Positions 1 through 6,680 of a DNA stretch of 8,772 nucleotides are shown piece after piece; position 1 is the stretch's first letter, and each line of letters opens with the position of its first letter. The stretch is from Rhizobium sp. Q54 (lineage in GTDB: Bacteria; Pseudomonadota; Alphaproteobacteria; Rhizobiales; Beijerinckiaceae). The stretch lies in assembly GCA_945903655.1 (NCBI GenBank), contig CAMDOY010000138.1:1-8772 (forward strand). Direction: 5' to 3'. The notes below the pieces were generated by a model. That model saw only the letters and a program-made list of their open reading frames with translations, was not told the origin of the DNA and searched no databases. Position numbers and translations under genes: made by a program.

Positions 1-1
1 C

Positions 2-268
2 GACTCCACGGTGTCGCTCACGGCGACTGTCGATATCCTTCGCGCCATCGCGCATGACGCTGGCCCCTATCAGGCCGTGCTGGCGCTGGGCTATGCGGGC
101 TGGTCGCCGGGGCAACTGGAGCGGGAAATTCAGCAGAATGGCTGGCTGAGTTGCGAGGCGGACGCGGATCTCGTGTTCGGCGCTGATCTTGAGTCAAAAT
201 ACGGTCGCGGCATGCGCAAGATCGGCATTGATCCGGCCATGCTGGTGAACGACGCCGGGCACGCCTGA
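2..268 (+). CDS. YqgE/AlgH (DUF179) family protein, C-terminal part only
   Basis: This is a partial gene: the frame is open from the left edge (codons from base 2) to a TGA at 266-268, so only the last 88 residues are present. The segment shows the typical C-terminal half of the YqgE/AlgH family: a stretch resembling GYAGWSPGQLEREI, then NGWL, then DLVFGADLESKYGRGMRKIGIDP, ending in AGHA, an ending common in alphaproteobacterial members. The family is a small cytoplasmic protein of about 190-200 residues. Its biochemical role is not settled; AlgH in Pseudomonas was linked to alginate regulation. The GTG at 11 is internal, since the family's N-terminal half must lie left of the window. The gene converges on the sensor gene with a gap of 7 bases and no visible terminator between them. 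Family assignment is firm; function is not. Confidence 0.92.
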   Translation, partial: DSTVSLTATVDILRAIAHDAGPYQAVLALGYAGWSPGQLEREIQQNGWLSCEADADLVFGADLESKYGRGMRKIGIDPAMLVNDAGHA

Positions 269-275
269 GATCGCT

Positions 276-3152
276 CTATGCGGCGACATCCGTCGAGGCG
301 CCCATCAGCTTGCGGGCTTCCAGCGGCGTGATGCTCTGGCCGAAGATGTTGCCCTGGCCGTAGATGCAGCCGATCTGGAACAATTCGATCACGTCGCTCT
401 CGCTCTCGGCGCCCTCCGCAATCACATCCATGTCGTTGTCATGGGCCATGGTCACGATGGAGCGCAGCATGCGCGGGCGCGCGCCCTTGACGGTCTGCTG
501 CACGAAGGAGCGGTCAATCTTGATCGTGTCGAAAGCGAAGCGCTGCAGATAAGAGAGCGAGGAATAGCCCTTGCCGAATTCGCCGAGCACGAGGCCCGCG
601 CCCAGTTCGCGCAGTCGCACGAGCATCTGCGCGCCATGCTCGGGGTTTTCCAGCATCATGTGTTCGGGAATTTCCAGCTTCAGCGAACCCCGGCGCACGC
701 CGGACCGCGTCAGTGCTGATTTCACATCCGCGATGAGATCATGCCGCAACAATTGCCGCGAAGAGATGCGCACGGTGACATAGATCGGCGGATCGACGTC
801 CAGCGCCTGTTGCCAGGCGGCGAGTTCGCGCGCAGCCCGCTCCAGCGCGAAGATGCCGAGGTCGGCGATCAGGCCGCTTTCTTCGGCCAGAGGCACGAAG
901 TCCGCAGGACCCAGACGTCCCAGGCGCGGATGATTCCAGCGCAACTGGCTTTCGAAGCCCGCGATGGTGCGGTCCTCCAGGCGAACGATGGGCTGGAAAT
1001 AGACGCTGATTTCATTGCGGTCGAGGGCGCGGCGCAGATCAGCCTCAAGGGAGAGCCGGTCGGAGCGTTGCGCGGTCATGCTGGGCTTGAAGACTTCGAT
1101 GCGGTTGCCGCCAAGGCGCTTGGCGAATGCCAGCGCGATCTCGGCTTCCTTCAGCATGTCTTCCGGCTTGTGGTTTTGCTGGGCGTCCGTCATCGCCACG
1201 CCAACGGACACCGAGAGCACGATTTCGCGATCATTGAAGGTCACGGGCGTGGCGACGGTCTTGCGGATTCGGTCCGCCAGATTGGTGACGGCGGGGTTGC
1301 CTGTTTCGGAGAGGATGATCACGGCGAACTGGTCGCTGGAGATGCGCGCCAGCGTATCCTGCGGGTTGAGAATGCGCCCCAGTCGCCGCGCCGCCGTCAG
1401 CAGCACGGAATCGCCCGCCGCCATGCCCGCCGCATCGTTGATCTGCCGGAACCGGTCGAGATCGACGGCGATCACGGAGGGACGTTGCACGCCGGTGGCG
1501 CGGGCGTTGCGCAGGGCGGTGTTGAGCCGATCAAAGAAGAGTTCGCGATTGGGCAGGCCCGTCAGATTGTCATGCACGGAGTCATGCAACATGCGGTCTT
1601 CCGAGATCTTGCTTTCGGTGATGTCGGCCAAAGTGCCCACGACCCGGATGACCTCGCCATCGGCGCCCACCACCGGGCGCGCCTTGAGCAGGAACCAGAG
1701 ATAATGCCCGTCCCCGTCGCGCAGGCGGAAGTCGAGATGGATGCGTCCGCGCCGCTGTTCCAACACCGTATCGAGACAGGCGCTGTAGCGGTCGCGATCA
1801 AAGGGATGCAGCACGTCGAACCAGCCGGAGGCCGGACCATCGAGGGTGCCAGCGCGCATGCCCAGCGCCTGTTCCGCCTCGTGGCTGATGTGGATGTGAT
1901 CTGCCATCACGTCCCAGTCGAAGATGATGTCGCCTGCGCCCGTCAGCGCCAGCGCCTTGCGCTCGATGTCGGAGACCGCGCCCTGCACGATGCCCCCGCT
2001 CGAGAAGGCGTTCTGCATGACCGTGAAACCGATGAGCATGACGATCAGCACTAGGCCGCCCACGAGCGCGGGCGAAACAAGGTCGTTGGTGAGATAGCCG
2101 CTCACCGTGAAGGCGGCGGCGCAGACCCAGGCCAGCAGCAGGAACCAGGTGGGGATCAGCATCACCGCGCGGTCGACCCCATGCAGCGCCAGATAGATCA
2201 CCAGAATGAAGCCCACCACCGCGACGGTGGCCAACGAAATGCGCGCCACGCCCGCCGCCACCGGCGGATCATAGATGGCGATGCCCGCCAGCACCGCCAG
2301 CAGCGTCAGCCAGCAAATGACCACATGGGAGGCGCGCACATGCCAGCGGCTGAGGTTGAGATAGGCGAATAGAAAAACGGAGAGCGTCGCCGCCAGGAAG
2401 GTCTCCGCGCTGGCGCGCCAGATTTGGTCGCCCGCGCCGCTGCCGCCCAGAATGCGCTGCCAGAAGCCGAAGTCGATGCAGACATAGACCAGCACCGCCC
2501 AGCCCAGCGCCGCAGCGGCGGGGAAGATCACCGCGCCCTTCACCACGAAGACGATGGTGAGGAACAGGGCCAGCAGGCCGGAAATGCCGATGACGATGCC
2601 CTTGTAGAGGGTCAGGCTCGTCACCTTGTCCTTGTAGGCGTCCGGCTCCCACAGATAGAGCTGGGGCAGGTTGGGGGTGCGCAGCTCCGCCACATAGGTG
2701 ATTGTGGTGCCGGGATCGAGAGTCAGGCGGAACACGTCCGCGTCCGGGCTCTCCTCGCGCTCGGGCGGAAAGCCCTGGCTGGCGGTGATGGCGGAGACGC
2801 GCGAGGCGCCTAGATCCGGCGAAATGACCCCTGAGCCCACAAGGCGGAAATAGGGGGCGACGATCAGCCGCTCGATCTGCTCTTCGGTGTCGTTGGTGAG
2901 GGCGAAGACGATCCAGTTGGGCTGGGTGCCCGCCTCGCGCGCGCTCACTTCGATTCGGCGCACGATGCCGTCCGAGCCCGGCGCCGTGGAGACCTGCAGG
3001 CGATCGCTCTGCGAATCATTTCGCTCGAAGGCGTTGGAGAGGTCGATGGCCTGGGCGTCCAGCGGCACGCGCACGGATTCCACGGCCCCCGCCGGCAGGG
3101 CGGCGCCCAGCAGCGTCAGGAGAGCGAGGAGGATACCTTGGATGCGGCGCAC
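276..3152 (-). CDS. Membrane sensor protein: 7TM-PAS-GGDEF(degenerate)-EAL(degenerate)
   Basis: A 958-residue c-di-GMP-type signalling protein of the inner membrane. Residues 1-23 form a signal peptide (MRR, hydrophobic core, ALPAGA). Residues about 24-180 would be periplasmic and resemble the extracellular domain of 7TMR-DISM sensors. About seven membrane helices follow between 184 and 380. A PAS-like domain spans about 400-517, GGDEF about 525-690, and EAL about 700-950. The GGDEF domain keeps DNLTGLPNR (528-536) and D564, but the signature is SSDQF (605-609) and the RxxD inhibitory site reads NPQD (596-599), so cyclase activity is unlikely. In the EAL domain the signature is ESQ (734-736). 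The metal-binding Asn of the NLS motif is R795, and DDFG is GEFG (857-860). E734, E827, K878, E913 and Q933 remain. Phosphodiesterase activity is therefore doubtful; a binding or scaffold role is my inference. The start is GTG at 3152, with AGG 5 bases upstream and the signal peptide immediately after it. Confidence 0.9.
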   Translation of the reverse strand: MRRIQGILLALLTLLGAALPAGAVESVRVPLDAQAIDLSNAFERNDSQSDRLQVSTAPGSDGIVRRIEVSAREAGTQPNWIVFALTNDTEEQIERLIVAPYFRLVGSGVISPDLGASRVSAITASQGFPPEREESPDADVFRLTLDPGTTITYVAELRTPNLPQLYLWEPDAYKDKVTSLTLYKGIVIGISGLLALFLTIVFVVKGAVIFPAAAALGWAVLVYVCIDFGFWQRILGGSGAGDQIWRASAETFLAATLSVFLFAYLNLSRWHVRASHVVICWLTLLAVLAGIAIYDPPVAAGVARISLATVAVVGFILVIYLALHGVDRAVMLIPTWFLLLAWVCAAAFTVSGYLTNDLVSPALVGGLVLIVMLIGFTVMQNAFSSGGIVQGAVSDIERKALALTGAGDIIFDWDVMADHIHISHEAEQALGMRAGTLDGPASGWFDVLHPFDRDRYSACLDTVLEQRRGRIHLDFRLRDGDGHYLWFLLKARPVVGADGEVIRVVGTLADITESKISEDRMLHDSVHDNLTGLPNRELFFDRLNTALRNARATGVQRPSVIAVDLDRFRQINDAAGMAAGDSVLLTAARRLGRILNPQDTLARISSDQFAVIILSETGNPAVTNLADRIRKTVATPVTFNDREIVLSVSVGVAMTDAQQNHKPEDMLKEAEIALAFAKRLGGNRIEVFKPSMTAQRSDRLSLEADLRRALDRNEISVYFQPIVRLEDRTIAGFESQLRWNHPRLGRLGPADFVPLAEESGLIADLGIFALERAARELAAWQQALDVDPPIYVTVRISSRQLLRHDLIADVKSALTRSGVRRGSLKLEIPEHMMLENPEHGAQMLVRLRELGAGLVLGEFGKGYSSLSYLQRFAFDTIKIDRSFVQQTVKGARPRMLRSIVTMAHDNDMDVIAEGAESESDVIELFQIGCIYGQGNIFGQSITPLEARKLMGASTDVAA

Positions 3153-3266
3153 GGATACCTGAATGTCAGTTTCTCCCCCGAAGCTTGGGGGCGCATTTGA
3201 CCTGAACCCCGACCGTGTCGGAAGTGTGATTGGTATAGGCTGAAAGGAGTCGAGACAAGCGGCGGC
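3153..3266 (-). promoter_or_regulatory. Leader/promoter region of the sensor gene
   Basis: This non-coding gap of 114 bases separates the GNAT stop from the sensor gene start, long compared with the other same-strand gaps here (9 bases and overlap). On the minus strand a weak sigma70-like pair can be read: TTGTCT (plus 3253-3258) and TATACC (plus 3232-3237) with a 15-base spacer, shorter than ideal. Two small inverted repeats lie downstream of it in the would-be leader: CCGAC/GTCGG at 3209-3221 and CCCCC/GGGGG at 3175-3191. AGG at 3158-3160 serves as the ribosome binding site for the GTG start. The gap suggests separate transcription of the sensor gene, but the promoter itself is only a guess. 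Confidence 0.3.
3175..3191. repeat. Inverted repeat CCCCC-GAAGCTT-GGGGG
   Basis: A 5-bp all-GC stem with a 7-base loop that contains the palindrome AAGCTT, so two further A-T pairs can form. It sits 22 bases upstream of the sensor gene's GTG start. Neither strand has a T-run after the stem, so it is not a standard intrinsic terminator. It could be a leader RNA hairpin or a protein-binding palindrome; chance is possible in DNA of this composition. Confidence 0.35.
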
Positions 3267-3869
3267 TCAGCGTGGTTGGCTTGGGCGCACAGGTTCGTTC
3301 TCCAGAAGCGCGAACAAAAGATGATCCTGCCAGACGCCGTTGATTCGCAGATAGGATCTCGCATAGCCCTCCAGCTGGAACCCGACTCCCTCCAGCAGGC
3401 GCTGGGAGGCCTCGTTGTGGGGCAGGCAGGCGGCCTCCAGCCGGTGCAGGCGCAGGGTGTCGAAGGCGAAACCGGCGGCGGCCCGCACGGCCTTGGCCAT
3501 ATGGCCCTTGCCCGCATGGGGCTTGCCCATCCAGTAGCCCATGGTGGCGCATTGGGCGACGCCCCGGCGCACCTGACCCAGGGTCAGGCCGCCCATGAGC
3601 ACATCGTCCCGGGCGCGGAAAATGAAGAAGGGATAGGCCTCGTCCTTGCTGATGCTGTCGGAATGACGGCGCAAACGGGCGCGGAAGGCCGGGCGGGTCA
3701 GCTCGTCAGCGGCCCAGGTGGGTTCCCATGGCGTCAGAAAATCCCGGCTGAACTCGCGCACCCAGCGCCATTGGTCGAAATCGCGCATTTCACCGGGGCG
3801 CAGGTAGATCCCCTCCGCCCGGATGAAGTTCGCGCTTTCAGATGATGAGCCGAGGCGAAAGAGAGCCAT
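3267..3869 (-). CDS. GNAT family acetyltransferase, RimJ/RimL-like
   Basis: A 200-residue cytoplasmic N-acetyltransferase of the Gcn5-related family, predicted to move an acetyl group from acetyl-CoA to an amine, in the RimJ/RimL group typically the N-terminal amine of a protein. The fold is seen as an early strand (IYLRPGEMRDFDQW, 21-34), a central strand MGGLTLGQV (92-100), GYWMGKPHAGKGHM (111-124) carrying the acetyl-CoA phosphate-binding loop, and the RimJ-type end LEAACLPHNEASQRLLEGVGF followed by EGYARSYLRINGVWQDH. Length is normal for the group. The ATG at 3869 lies 9 bases after the M16 peptidase stop, with a weak AGAG ribosome binding site, so it is probably co-transcribed with thrC and the peptidase. 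The actual substrate cannot be read from sequence; calling it RimJ, the S5 acetyltransferase, would go beyond the evidence. Confidence 0.9.
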   Translation of the reverse strand: MALFRLGSSSESANFIRAEGIYLRPGEMRDFDQWRWVREFSRDFLTPWEPTWAADELTRPAFRARLRRHSDSISKDEAYPFFIFRARDDVLMGGLTLGQVRRGVAQCATMGYWMGKPHAGKGHMAKAVRAAAGFAFDTLRLHRLEAACLPHNEASQRLLEGVGFQLEGYARSYLRINGVWQDHLLFALLENEPVRPSQPR

Positions 3870-3878
3870 GTGATAACT

Positions 3879-5138
3879 CTAGAGGAAAGCGAGCCTTTTG
3901 GCGATCTTGTCGGGGGTTGGCGCCTTGCCCGCATCTCCCACCACGGCCACCGTGGGGGGCGTGCGCAGGGCGGAGAGGCCAGCGCCGCGCACATCCTCCA
4001 GAGTCAGCGCGTCGATCTGCGCGATCATCTCGGCCCGCGTGATCAGCCGCCCGAAGGCGAGCATCTGGCGGGCGATCTGGTCGGCGCGGGCGGCGGGTGA
4101 TTCGAGGGCGGTCAGAAGCGAAACCTTGGCCTGCGCCTTGGCCCGCTGCATCTCCTCATGGGTGAGGGTCTGGGCGGCGCTGGCCATGCAGTCGAGCGAC
4201 ACATTGACGAGTTCGGGCACGTCCCTATGGGAGGCCGCCGCATAGAAGCCGAAGAGGCCCGTGTCCGCATAGCCCCAGTGGAAGGAATAGATGGAATAGG
4301 CGAGGCCGCGATTCTCGCGCACCTCTTGAAACAGCCGCGACGACATGCCCCCGCCCACCGCATTGGCGAAGACATGGGCCGCATAGGTCAGGGGATCATT
4401 GTAGGAGGCGCTTTCGAAGCCGATGACCACATGGGTCTGCTCGAGCTTGCGCTTCTTGCGCAGATCCCCGCCCCGGTATTTCGCGGGTTCGTGGGTGCTG
4501 ATCAGGCGCGGCAGGCCCTCGAAGCGCGCGGCGACCTCGTCGACGATGCGCTGATGCTCCAGCGCGCCGGAGGCTGCGACCACCGCGTTGGGGGTGCCGT
4601 AGTGCTGGCCGAGATAGGCGCGCAGGGCGGGCGCGTCGAAGCTCGCCACCCGCTCGGGCGTGCCAAGGATCGGGCGCCCGATGGGCTGGTGGGGATAGGC
4701 GGCGTCGTTGAAGAGGTCGAAGACGAGATCGTCGGGCGTGTCATGGGCCTCGCCGATCTCCTGGACGATGACGCCCTTCTCCCGCTCCAGCTCCGCCGGA
4801 TCAAAGGCGCTGTCGGTGAGGATGTCCGAGAGGATGTCGAGCGCCATGCCGCTGTCTTCCGCCAGCAGGCGCGCCTGATAGGAGGTGTATTCCACGCTGG
4901 TGGCCGCGTTCAGATCGCCGCCCGCGCTCTCGATCTCCTCGGCGATGGCCCGCGCGCTGCGCCGGGTCGTACCCTTGAAGGCCATATGTTCGAGCAGATG
5001 GGAGATGCCGTTTTCGTGTTCGGACTCGTTGCGTGCGCCAGCCCCCAGCCAGACGCCCAGCGACACCGTCTCGACCTCTCGCATGGCGTGGGTGACGATG
5101 CGCAGCCCCGAGGGCAGGGTGGTGATCTCGACGCTCAT
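3879..5138 (-). CDS. M16 family zinc metallopeptidase (processing-peptidase-like)
   Basis: A 419-residue peptidase of the pitrilysin/insulinase family M16, subfamily B, closely resembling the beta subunit of the mitochondrial processing peptidase. The inverted zinc motif HLLEH is at 47-51 (H47, catalytic E50, H51). The third zinc ligand is E127 in the stretch EREKGVIVQEI, at the expected distance, so the active site is intact. The peptidase domain covers about 1-165 and the second, substrate-clamping domain about 168-345, beginning near YRGGDLRKKRKLEQTHVVIGF. There is no signal peptide, so a cytoplasmic location is expected. The ATG shares its A with the thrC stop (TGATG), with GGAG and AGGA motifs inside the end of thrC, indicating translational coupling. 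A thrC-M16 pair is common in Alphaproteobacteria; a functional link to threonine synthesis is not obvious. Physiological substrate unknown. Confidence 0.95.
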   Translation of the reverse strand: MSVEITTLPSGLRIVTHAMREVETVSLGVWLGAGARNESEHENGISHLLEHMAFKGTTRRSARAIAEEIESAGGDLNAATSVEYTSYQARLLAEDSGMALDILSDILTDSAFDPAELEREKGVIVQEIGEAHDTPDDLVFDLFNDAAYPHQPIGRPILGTPERVASFDAPALRAYLGQHYGTPNAVVAASGALEHQRIVDEVAARFEGLPRLISTHEPAKYRGGDLRKKRKLEQTHVVIGFESASYNDPLTYAAHVFANAVGGGMSSRLFQEVRENRGLAYSIYSFHWGYADTGLFGFYAAASHRDVPELVNVSLDCMASAAQTLTHEEMQRAKAQAKVSLLTALESPAARADQIARQMLAFGRLITRAEMIAQIDALTLEDVRGAGLSALRTPPTVAVVGDAGKAPTPDKIAKRLAFL

Positions 5139-6550
5139 CAGGCTCCGTTTCCTGCCGCGCGGGCGCGTTGTCTGACGAAAAGTTCGATGGCGGCCTGATC
5201 ATTCGGCAGCACGGTGAAATGCTCCTTGCGCTCCATCAACCCCTCCATATGGGCGGGCAGAGGCGCGCGCACGCCCGCCGCCGCAAAGACCGCGTCGCCG
5301 AATTTGGCGGGATGGGCGGTGCCCAGGCACACCATGGGCACATGGGGCGCCTTGGCCAGCGCCTTGCGGGCGCCATGGACCGCCACGGCGGTATGGGGGT
5401 CGAGCAGATAGCCCGCCTCCTTGTAGACGCGGGCGATCTCCTTGGCGGTGCCGGTCTCGCCCGTGCGCAGGGCGTCGAACTCGCTGCGGATCTTCGCCAG
5501 CGGCGCGGCGTCGATGCTGAAGCGCCCGCCCTGCGCCTGCGCGCCCATGAGGCCACGAATGGCGGAAGCGTCGCGCCCATAGGCGTCGAACAGCAGGCGC
5601 TCGAAATTGGAGGAGACCTGAATGTCCATGGAGGGCGAGGAGGTCGCGTGGACGCCCTTCACCTCATAGGCGCCGCTGTCGAGGGTGCGGGCGAGGATGT
5701 CGTTCTCGTTGGTGGCGATGATGAGCCGGTCGATGGGCAGGCCCATCTGCTTGGCGATATAGCCCGCCAGAATGTCGCCGAAATTGCCGGTGGGGACGGT
5801 GTAGGAGACCTTGCGGTGCGGCCCACCCAGCACGGCGGCGCTGGTGAAATAATAGACGGTCTGCGCCACCACCCGCGCCCAGTTGATGGAATTGACGCCC
5901 GACAGGCGCAAACCGTCGCGGAAGCTGTGGTTGTTAAAGAGGCCCTTCAGGATCGCCTGGCAATCATCGAAGGTGCCTTCCAGCGCGATGGCGTGAATGT
6001 TCGGCGCTTCCACTGTGGTCATCTGGCGGCGCTGCACGTCGGAGACGCGCCCGTGCGGATACATGATGAACACATCCACCTGCTCGAGGCCGGAGAAGGC
6101 CTCGATGGCGGCGGCGCCGGTGTCGCCAGACGTCGCGCCCACGATGGTGGCGCGCTGGCCCCGCGCTTTCAGCGCATGGTCCATCATGCGGCCCAGCAGC
6201 TGCATGGCCACATCCTTGAAGGCGAGGGTCGGCCCGTGGAACAGCTCCAGCACGAAGAGATTGTCGCCGATCTGCGCCAGCGGCGTCACCGCCGGATGGC
6301 GGAAGGTGGCGTAGGAAGCCTCCAGCATGGCCGTGAAGGCGTCCGCCGCGATCTCCCCGCCCATGAAGGGGCCGATGACCTCTTGCGCCACCTGCGCATA
6401 GGGGCGCCCGGCGAAGCCCGCGATGGTCGCGGCGTCGAGGGTGGGGTAGCTCTGCGGCACATAGAGCCCGCCGTCGCGGGCGAGCCCCGCCAGAAGGGCG
6501 TCGGTGAAGGAGAGGGTGGAAGCTTCGCCACGGGTCGAGAGATAGCGCAC
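5138..6550 (-). CDS. thrC: Threonine synthase
   Basis: A PLP-dependent enzyme of 470 residues that converts O-phospho-L-homoserine to L-threonine and phosphate, the last step of threonine biosynthesis, in the cytoplasm. The N-terminus RYLSTRGEA, followed by GLARDGGLYVP, is the classic start of bacterial threonine synthase. The PLP lysine is K112 in HGPTLAFKDVAMQLLG, and the phosphate-binding loop is GATSGDTG (138-145). Length fits the family. The start is a GTG at 6550 with AGGA 6 bases upstream. The frame stays open a further 97 codons to 6841, but that extension has no family resemblance and runs into the divergent transporter gene. It is the first gene of a tight group with the M16 peptidase (overlapping) and the GNAT gene. 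The homoserine kinase gene that often lies near it is not in this window. Confidence 0.97.
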   Translation of the reverse strand: MRYLSTRGEASTLSFTDALLAGLARDGGLYVPQSYPTLDAATIAGFAGRPYAQVAQEVIGPFMGGEIAADAFTAMLEASYATFRHPAVTPLAQIGDNLFVLELFHGPTLAFKDVAMQLLGRMMDHALKARGQRATIVGATSGDTGAAAIEAFSGLEQVDVFIMYPHGRVSDVQRRQMTTVEAPNIHAIALEGTFDDCQAILKGLFNNHSFRDGLRLSGVNSINWARVVAQTVYYFTSAAVLGGPHRKVSYTVPTGNFGDILAGYIAKQMGLPIDRLIIATNENDILARTLDSGAYEVKGVHATSSPSMDIQVSSNFERLLFDAYGRDASAIRGLMGAQAQGGRFSIDAAPLAKIRSEFDALRTGETGTAKEIARVYKEAGYLLDPHTAVAVHGARKALAKAPHVPMVCLGTAHPAKFGDAVFAAAGVRAPLPAHMEGLMERKEHFTVLPNDQAAIELFVRQRARAAGNGA

Positions 6551-6680
6551 GCTGGATCCTGCTGATGGGCTGCGATGGGCGGGGTCTAGCACAAAACGGG
6601 GCCGCGCACAGACTCTATGCCAATGGCGAAAGCTGCGGCCATGGTCTATGCAATCCTCACGGAAAAAGTGTGGGGGCATC
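6551..6680. promoter_or_regulatory. Divergent intergenic region between thrC and the EamA transporter gene
   Basis: These 130 bases must hold the promoters of the minus-strand thrC group and of the plus-strand transporter gene, since the two start in opposite directions. I could not assign a convincing -35/-10 pair on either strand. The visible structure is an imperfect direct repeat: TCTATGCCAAT at 6614-6624 and TCTATGCAAT at 6645-6654, 31 bases start to start, about three helical turns. It could be a pair of regulator half-sites, or chance. No leader peptide rich in Thr or Ile codons was recognised ahead of thrC. Confidence 0.4.
6557..6560 (-). promoter_or_regulatory. Ribosome binding site deciding the thrC GTG start
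   Basis: On the minus strand AGGA lies 6 bases before the GTG at 6550. This spacing, together with the family-typical N-terminus that begins at that GTG, settles the start against the longer open frame. Confidence 0.6.

Noticed and set aside
741..2054. Plus-strand open frame of 437 codons opposite the sensor gene
   Set aside because: It lies wholly antisense to the PAS-GGDEF-EAL coding region, its translation is low-complexity His/Asp/Gly/Arg-rich, and it matches no domain. This is typical of antisense frames in GC-rich genes.
4158..5198. Plus-strand open frame of 346 codons opposite the M16 peptidase gene
   Set aside because: Same reasoning: complete overlap with a well-supported gene and no domain or sensible ribosome binding site.
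5168..6565. Plus-strand open frame of 465 codons opposite thrC
   Set aside because: It is antisense to a certain gene and its composition (repeated GG, HD and RR runs) is that of a mirrored GC-rich coding frame, with no recognisable domain.
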